Source: DASUVJ01 sp036378995
Lineage (GTDB): Bacteria; Patescibacteriota; Saccharimonadia; Saccharimonadales; Saccharimonadaceae
Direction of reading: 5' to 3'
Length of the DNA stretch: 9,105 bases
NCBI GenBank assembly: GCA_036378995.1
Contig: DASUVJ010000053.1
Coordinates: 1 to 9,105, forward strand
Shown: piece after piece, positions 5,818-9,105 of the stretch
Position numbering within the stretch: the stretch's first letter is position 1
Layout of the letters: the number at the start of each line of letters is the position of its first letter
The notes under the pieces: model-generated
The model's database searches: none
Seen by the model: only the letters and a program-made list of their open reading frames with translations
Told to the model about the DNA's origin: nothing
Made by a program: the position numbers and the translations under genes

Positions 5818-5882
5818 GGGGCGGCGGTCGTGAGACTCGCCGCCCCGCCCGGGAGGCTTAGCGCACTTTCTCCCAGATTTTT
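5818..5882 (+). terminator. Double hairpin with T-tract ending the GC-rich gene
   Basis: Hairpin 1 pairs GGGGCGGCG (5818-5826) with CGCCGCCCC (5838-5846). It continues inward as GTC/GAC (5827-5829/5834-5836) around a GTGA loop, with one bulged T (5837). Hairpin 2 pairs GGGAG (5851-5855) with CTCCC (5870-5874), and a five-T run follows at 5878-5882. Hairpin 2 plus the T-run resembles an intrinsic terminator. Hairpin 1 is far stronger but lacks its own T-run, so it may stabilise the 3' end or have another role. Together they would insulate the hsp20 promoter immediately downstream. Confidence 0.65.
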
Positions 5883-5884
5883 AA

Positions 5885-5911
5885 CTAGCACTCTTGACAT
5901 GAGAGTGCTAG
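5885..5911. promoter_or_regulatory. CIRCE operator (HrcA binding site)
   Basis: CTAGCACTC (5885-5893), a nine-base spacer, then GAGTGCTAG (5903-5911) form a perfect inverted repeat matching the CIRCE consensus TTAGCACTC-N9-GAGTGCTAA except for the outermost bases. CIRCE is bound by the repressor HrcA, which is released on heat or protein-folding stress. The site embraces the -35 box of the hsp20 promoter, so bound HrcA would exclude RNA polymerase. hrcA itself is not in this window. Confidence 0.93.
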
Positions 5912-5922
5912 TTTTTCATAAT
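5894..5922 (+). promoter_or_regulatory. Sigma-70 type promoter of hsp20 inside CIRCE
   Basis: TTGACA (5894-5899) is a perfect -35 box lying entirely within the CIRCE spacer. After 17 bases comes CATAAT (5917-5922), five of six to the -10 consensus. The predicted transcription start is near 5929. Confidence 0.85.
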
Positions 5923-5931
5923 AGAAAGTGC

Positions 5932-5948
5932 AGAAGCGTATAGCTTCT
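5932..5948 (+). promoter_or_regulatory. 5' stem-loop in the hsp20 leader
   Basis: AGAAGC (5932-5937) pairs with GCTTCT (5943-5948) around a five-base loop GTATA. It would sit within a few bases of the predicted 5' end, where such hairpins can protect mRNA. It does not cover the ribosome site, so a simple RNA thermometer is unlikely. Confidence 0.4.
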
Positions 5949-5971
5949 CCCGCAGTAATTAGCAACTACGA

Positions 5972-5978
5972 AAGGAGG
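5972..5978 (+). promoter_or_regulatory. Strong ribosome-binding site of hsp20
   Basis: AAGGAGG lies six bases before the ATG at 5985. It fixes this start against an in-frame GTG at 5928, which lies at the predicted transcription start and so cannot be used. Confidence 0.88.
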
Positions 5979-5984
5979 AAATAT

Positions 5985-6428
5985 ATGAACAGTAATCTTG
6001 TAAAATTTGATCCGTTTGCAGAGCTGAATGCCCTGCAGAGGCAGTTCTTTGGGGATAATTGGTTAACGCCCCTAAAAAATATGACCATACCAACTACGGA
6101 TGTCTATACGAAGGATGACAAAGAGTTGATCATCGAAGCGCATCTTCCTAATTTTTCACAGGAGGATATAGATATCTCTCTCGACGAGGGAAACCTTACT
6201 ATCCAGGCCGAAAAGCATGAAAAAGAGGAGGATAAAGATAAAAAGTATGTCGTAAGAGAAAGCGCGAGTAGCTTTTACCGCCGGATTTCGCTGCCAGAGC
6301 GTGCTGACGGAGAAGCGATTTCTGCGCACATGGATGATGGCGTGCTTAAAGTGACGATTCCTTTAACACCACTTCCTGAGCCTAAGAAAATTTCTATCCA
6401 AAGTGGTAAAAAGGCATTAAAATCCTAA
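5985..6428 (+). CDS. hsp20: Small heat-shock protein, Hsp20/alpha-crystallin family
   Basis: The 147-residue protein is an ATP-independent holdase chaperone of usual length; such proteins assemble into oligomers and keep unfolding proteins soluble. The N-terminal arm (MNSNLVKFDPFAELNALQRQ) is typical of bacterial class A members. The alpha-crystallin domain runs from about residue 35 (IPTTDVYTKDD) to 128, with ELIIEAHLPNFSQEDIDISL (47-66) and the family signature AHMDDGVLKVTIP (114-126, the A-x-x-x-n-G-v-L motif). The C-terminal I-x-I oligomerisation motif is ISI at 136-138, followed by a basic tail. A consensus ribosome site and a CIRCE-controlled promoter show that it is repressed by HrcA and induced by heat or folding stress. 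It is a single-gene unit: terminating hairpins lie on both sides. The pairing of hsp20 with CIRCE is known in several bacterial groups, though groE and dnaK are the commoner targets. Confidence 0.95.
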   Translation: MNSNLVKFDPFAELNALQRQFFGDNWLTPLKNMTIPTTDVYTKDDKELIIEAHLPNFSQEDIDISLDEGNLTIQAEKHEKEEDKDKKYVVRESASSFYRRISLPERADGEAISAHMDDGVLKVTIPLTPLPEPKKISIQSGKKALKS

Positions 6429-6465
6429 AATAAAACGCCCCAGCAGCAGGCCGGGGCGTTTTATT
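6429..6465. terminator. Bidirectional intrinsic terminator between hsp20 and the Nudix gene
   Basis: A 13-bp stem pairs AATAAAACGCCCC (6429-6441) with GGGGCGTTTTATT (6453-6465) around an 11-base loop. GC-rich at the core and flanked by A-run and T-run, it works in both directions. It starts on the base after the hsp20 stop and includes two bases of the Nudix gene's stop codon (6466..6464). Confidence 0.9.
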
Positions 6466-6919
6466 AGAATTCTAAATTTGCATAGCGGTAGATTCTTTGT
6501 TCGGTTTTTGAAGCGGACTCTTTGAATATCGACGGATCCATAAAGGCGATCTCATCGCCATCTTCGCCACCGTCAAAATTCATATTCTCTGGTATGATTT
6601 CAAAAATAAGCCGAAGCTGCCAAAAGTTGTGAGCCTCTAGAAGCGCGGGTTCATCAACATCAATAATACGATACGAGAACTCTCCCCGAAGGCCAACTTC
6701 TTCAAATGTCTCCCTGGCAAGGGCAGTCCTTATATCCTCCCCGTGGTCCATGCCGCCGCCGGGGAGATCCCACCAATCTCGGCCTGTTTCCTTTACCACT
6801 AGAACCTCGCCTGCAGCGTTGCGGATCAGACACTTTAACGAAATACGGTAAAGATAGTCTGTTTTACGCGACGATGATTCTGTATGTAGCACGGTGCCGT
6901 GCGGCCGAGTCGTGTCCAC
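6464..6919 (-). CDS. Nudix hydrolase
   Basis: The 151-residue protein carries a complete Nudix box at residues 55-77: G55-x5-E61-x7-R69-E70-T-F-E73-E74-V-G76-L77 (GX5EX7REUXEEXGU, with Thr at the first hydrophobic position). It is preceded by WWDLPGGGMDHGE, the usual strand-loop entry. Nudix enzymes hydrolyse nucleoside diphosphates linked to another group, using Mg2+ bound by the REXXEE glutamates. The C-terminal half (NFWQLRLIFEIIPEN, then an acidic DGGEDGDE stretch and a MDPSIF segment) fits the fold but does not identify the substrate, so oxidised nucleotides, NDP-sugars and others remain possible. Translation starts at GTG 6919, which overlaps the TAG stop of the upstream DUF4287 gene by one base (TAGTG). 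No other good start or ribosome site is seen, implying coupled translation. Confidence 0.9.
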   Translation of the reverse strand: MDTTRPHGTVLHTESSSRKTDYLYRISLKCLIRNAAGEVLVVKETGRDWWDLPGGGMDHGEDIRTALARETFEEVGLRGEFSYRIIDVDEPALLEAHNFWQLRLIFEIIPENMNFDGGEDGDEIAFMDPSIFKESASKTEQRIYRYANLEF

Positions 6920-7194
6920 TATTTTTTACCATCCAGGCGCAGGGTGTCGGACTCATCGCGGTGTACACCGTCGGAGCCAACATGCTTATCACTGATCTTC
7001 GCGCCGTTTTTAATGACGTGGCTCATCGCCATGGCGTGGCCGTGACCTAATCCGAAATCTTCTTTTAGCCATGCTACTATCTCGCCGGTCTTCGTGTCTT
7101 TGGTAATACCTTTTTCTGCTGCCATGGCGACAAAATCATTAGGTGTTTTACCGGTTTTTTCTTCGATGTTATCTAGATACGCTTGAAATGACAT
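6919..7194 (-). CDS. DUF4287 family protein
   Basis: The 91-residue protein begins MSFQAYLDNIEEKTGKTP and matches the small DUF4287 family. The conserved signature is TGKTPNDF (14-21), then GEIVAWLKEDFGLGHGHAMA (37-56) with its Trp-Leu-Lys and Gly-His-Gly-His core. The tail from about residue 62 is polar and basic and probably disordered (KNGAKISDKHVGSDGVHRDE). No biochemical role is established for the family as far as I know. ATG 7194 is chosen because AGGAGGG (7204..7198) lies just upstream. An in-frame ATG at 7224 is rejected because it falls on the predicted -10 region. The gene is first in a two-gene operon with the Nudix hydrolase, linked by a TAGTG overlap. Confidence 0.85.
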   Translation of the reverse strand: MSFQAYLDNIEEKTGKTPNDFVAMAAEKGITKDTKTGEIVAWLKEDFGLGHGHAMAMSHVIKNGAKISDKHVGSDGVHRDESDTLRLDGKK

Positions 7195-7214
7195 ATACCC
7201 TCCTCTTTGTAACG

Positions 7215-7223
7215 AGTGTATCA
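7215..7223 (-). promoter_or_regulatory. Extended -10 promoter for the DUF4287-Nudix pair
   Basis: TGATACACT on the minus strand (7223..7215) fits TGnTAnnnT, the extended -10 form that needs little -35 contact. No -35 is visible. The predicted start near 7208 leaves a leader of about 14 nt containing AGGAGGG. Confidence 0.45.
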
Positions 7224-7276
7224 TTTTTAGCGCGGCTGATGGATGTAGGTATTTACAATCCGCCCGTAGGACCCTC

Positions 7277-7903
7277 CTATAATTGGCTTACTTTTACGAT
7301 TTTAAACTCGGCTGATTTTACTGCTTCTAGCTTGGATGATTCTATGTATTTGAAGGCTTCAAAATTTTGCGTTTGTCCTGCTCCTAGGCCATTTGCGTAT
7401 ACCGATTCATCTAAGATTCGAACCCCGTTTGCATCCACTGCTTCGATTTGAATCGTGTAGGTTTTCTTCTCGGTATTTTTGTTAGTGACGGTTACGGGCA
7501 GTTTTGTTACATCGAGTCCGTATTCGTCTTTCGTGGCGGTAAACTCACCAATCGTGACATCGACGTCTGTTTTTAGGAGATCCTCTGTCTTTTCACCGGT
7601 CATTTTGCCGCTTTCAGTCTCTACTGTTTTTGCGGCTTCATCGATTGCATTGCTGTACATCTGCTGGCTGGCAAGGACAATCACAAGTGAAAGAAGTGAG
7701 AGGATGATGGCCGTTATGGCAATGCCCATGCCAGTACTTCTGCCCTTTTTCGCTTTAACCGCGCCGGTCACTCCGAAGATGAGCCCAATTACTGCCAGTA
7801 CAAATGCAAAGTTATTGATAATCGGCATCGCTGATAGCAAAAGTCCTATAATACCTAGGACTAATCCTATGATTGCTGCTGCTGATACTTTTTGATCTTT
7901 CAT
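7277..7903 (-). CDS. Three-helix membrane protein (DUF4190-like) with extracytoplasmic C-terminal domain
   Basis: The 208-residue protein has hydrophobic helices at about 7-27, 31-49 and 58-80, separated by short loops (KAKKGRSTG at 50-58 is basic and likely cytoplasmic). The glycine-rich first two helices (GLVLGIIGLLLSAMP and AVIGLIFGVTGAVKA) are typical of DUF4190-like proteins. A linker with Glu and Lys (about 81-110) leads to a domain at 112-206 with alternating beta strands (PVTVTNKNTEKKTYTIQIEA, DANGVRILDESV, AEFKIVKVSQL), resembling the FxLYD/DUF5067 beta-sandwich found outside the membrane in many Gram-positive and CPR proteins. The odd number of helices would place it extracytoplasmically. 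The start ATG 7903 is preceded by GGAGG (7911..7907). The function is unknown. It probably stands alone: 82 bases separate it from the next gene, which has its own promoter. Confidence 0.75.
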   Translation of the reverse strand: MKDQKVSAAAIIGLVLGIIGLLLSAMPIINNFAFVLAVIGLIFGVTGAVKAKKGRSTGMGIAITAIILSLLSLVIVLASQQMYSNAIDEAAKTVETESGKMTGEKTEDLLKTDVDVTIGEFTATKDEYGLDVTKLPVTVTNKNTEKKTYTIQIEAVDANGVRILDESVYANGLGAGQTQNFEAFKYIESSKLEAVKSAEFKIVKVSQL

Positions 7904-7940
7904 ACCCCTCCAATGGCCATGTTCGTTTATGCGTAACTAT

Positions 7941-7949
7941 AGTGTAACA
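7941..7949 (-). promoter_or_regulatory. Extended -10 promoter for the three-helix membrane protein
   Basis: TGTTACACT on the minus strand (7949..7941) fits TGnTAnnnT and is nearly the same as the element before the DUF4287 gene. TATAGT overlaps its 3' end (7941..7936) as an alternative. No -35 is evident; the upstream DNA to about 7990 is very AT-rich. Confidence 0.4.
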
Positions 7950-8040
7950 TACGTATCTGTACATATATAATAAAATTACAAAATTATAAAAGAGTATGTG
8001 ATAGCGGGCAGCTGTGATTGGTGAGTGAAGCTGATGACGC

Positions 8041-9105
8041 TTAGCGCATGGACGAATTTGTAATCAACCACGCTGCACAAGGTGCCACGACAGCCACGGA
8101 TATAACAGCGAACGCTAAGTATCCGGCACGAGGTGTTCCCGCCCACTCCACGAGCCAACCTGTACCTATGCTTGCTCCCATGCCGAGTAAAACAGCAAGC
8201 GTCGTGTAGCTGCTCATGATTGTTGAGCGGTGCGAGCTGGGTATGCGATCCTGAATCATCAGGCGGATAAACGAGCTGGTTGCATTAAGGCAGCACCATA
8301 TAAGGTAACCGAGCATAAAAAGCGGTAAGACCCCAAGGCTCATAAGACTGTATGCTGCGAACGCTCCGCAGCTCATATACAGCAAGCGGGCATTGTCACT
8401 TTTAATAAGCCGCAGCAAGAACAGGTTTAGGATAATAAGCGTCACCACGCCCGCGCCAGAAATAAGAAAACCGCGTGATGTTGCCTGCAGCCCATGTTCG
8501 ATCATTGACGCTTCGTGAACGAATTGGATGCACATCCCGAGCATGACGGAGAATGTAATACCCATCAGTACGATGACGCGCAGATATTTTGTTGCAAGTA
8601 GGTGCCTGAGGCTTTCTGTAAAATGCTTTCGGTGAGTTGAGGTAGACTTGATGTAACCGTCCTTATGCTCTTCTTTCATGCAAAGTATTATGACGAGACA
8701 CAGCATTCCGGCAACGGCTTCTGTTATAAATGGCAGGCTGTTATTAACCGAAAAGAGAACACCGCCGAACGCTGCGCTAACCAATATCCCGGCTTGCCCC
8801 CAAGTTATTTCGAGTACATTAACTCTTCGATAGACGGCTTTAGAGACGTTTTTGTGATCGTATACCAGCGAATCAAGTGCTCCACTAAGAAAAGCTCTGC
8901 CTACCCCGTAAAATGATGCCGCTACTAAGTACGCCGAAAACGTATGTCCAAAAAATATAATGAGCGGCGCGGCTGCGATAAGCGCGACGCCAGTGAGACC
9001 ACTGAACTTCCTGCCCTGTTTATCAGCGATGAGCCCGGTTGGGATTTCGGCGATTAGTCCACATAACCCAATGACACTAAAGAATAATCCGATTTGAATG
9101 GGCGT
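8041..9105 (-). CDS. MFS family transporter, partial (N-terminus off the right edge)
   Basis: The frame is open from the right edge to a TAA at 8043..8041, giving 354 visible residues in one uninterrupted frame. The visible start (TPIQIGLFFSVIGL) is about helix 2 of a Major Facilitator Superfamily protein. It is followed by EIPTGLIADKQGRK (20-33), the loop 2-3 motif A (GxxxDxxGRK) in the EhPTG context common in drug and metabolite exporters. About ten further hydrophobic segments follow, with a central charged loop (KEEHKDG then STSTHRKHF) dividing the two halves, consistent with a 12-helix carrier missing roughly helix 1 and its leader. The substrate cannot be inferred. No U-run terminator is visible in the 137 bases before the next gene, so some read-through is possible, although that gene has its own promoter candidate. 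The protein ends NSSMR. Confidence 0.88.
   Translation of the reverse strand, partial: TPIQIGLFFSVIGLCGLIAEIPTGLIADKQGRKFSGLTGVALIAAAPLIIFFGHTFSAYLVAASFYGVGRAFLSGALDSLVYDHKNVSKAVYRRVNVLEITWGQAGILVSAAFGGVLFSVNNSLPFITEAVAGMLCLVIILCMKEEHKDGYIKSTSTHRKHFTESLRHLLATKYLRVIVLMGITFSVMLGMCIQFVHEASMIEHGLQATSRGFLISGAGVVTLIILNLFLLRLIKSDNARLLYMSCGAFAAYSLMSLGVLPLFMLGYLIWCCLNATSSFIRLMIQDRIPSSHRSTIMSSYTTLAVLLGMGASIGTGWLVEWAGTPRAGYLAFAVISVAVVAPCAAWLITNSSMR

Noticed and set aside
5816..5833. Tiny frame ATG-GGG-CGG-CGG-TCG-TGA after GGAGGAGG
   Set aside because: The purine-rich site is only one base from the ATG and the frame lies in the terminator stem. Too short to support as a gene.
5418..5900. 160-codon open frame antisense to the GC-rich gene
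   Set aside because: It spans the terminator hairpins and runs into CIRCE, has no ribosome site and an implausible, low-complexity protein. GC-rich DNA readily leaves antisense frames open.
5928..5984. Longer hsp20 reading frame from GTG 5928
   Set aside because: It starts at the predicted transcription start and lacks a ribosome site. ATG 5985 has a consensus one.
7195..7224. Start of the DUF4287 gene at ATG 7224
   Set aside because: It falls on the extended -10 element. AGGAGGG selects ATG 7194, and the family normally begins at MSFQAYL.
8785..9105. Possible frameshift or late start (in-frame TTG at 8784) in the MFS gene
   Set aside because: Hand translation of 9105 down to 8785 is open and in the same frame, and contains motif A. 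The gene is simply cut by the window edge.
1..9105. Alternative genetic code (TGA as Gly, as in SR1/Gracilibacteria)
   Set aside because: All genes are complete with standard stops, none needs TGA read-through, and one ends in TGA.
1..9105. CRISPR array, tRNA/rRNA genes, insertion sequences
   Set aside because: No spaced direct repeats, cloverleaf-like segments or transposase motifs were seen on reading both strands. A tRNAscan or Infernal run would be the decisive check.

Overview
The window looks like chromosomal DNA from a small-genome bacterium. My best guess is the Candidate Phyla Radiation, most likely Candidatus Saccharibacteria (TM7). This is inference: the mix of genes, the short intergenic gaps, moderate GC outside one island, a type IV prepilin with no nearby assembly genes, and a mixture of Shine-Dalgarno and apparently leaderless starts all fit, but no marker gene settles it. 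The genetic code appears standard: no body gene reads through TGA, and one gene stops on TGA.

Left part (1-2842). A truncated secreted-protein gene leaves the left edge on the minus strand from a near-consensus sigma-70 promoter. Divergent from it are three plus-strand genes: a YegS/DgkA-type lipid kinase (TTG start), a type IV prepilin-like protein, and a divergent PlsC-like acyltransferase. The last two have -10 boxes placed so that the mRNA would begin at or next to the start codon.

Middle (2835-5870). The acyltransferase gene converges on, and overlaps by 8 bp, a large minus-strand gene for a cytoplasmic (alpha/alpha)6-barrel protein related to GH15 glucoamylases and phosphorylase kinase alpha/beta. 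That gene is divergent from an Erm-like rRNA adenine methyltransferase. Downstream of erm lies a GC-rich island holding one unrecognised 104-residue gene with its own promoter and a strong double-hairpin 3' end. It is the most foreign-looking part of the window.

Stress gene (5885-6465). A perfect CIRCE operator (9 bp, 9-nt spacer, 9 bp) surrounds the TTGACA -35 box of an Hsp20 small heat-shock protein gene. HrcA binding should therefore block the promoter directly. A shared hairpin ends hsp20 and the converging Nudix gene.

Right part (6464-9105, all minus strand). A DUF4287 gene and a Nudix hydrolase form a coupled pair (TAGTG overlap). Then come a three-helix membrane protein with an extracytoplasmic beta-rich domain, and an MFS transporter cut by the right edge. 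No stretch over 300 bases lacks a gene. I see no tRNA, rRNA, CRISPR or insertion sequence. I found no confident multi-gene undescribed system; the best candidate for something new is the GC-rich cassette at about 5445-5882.
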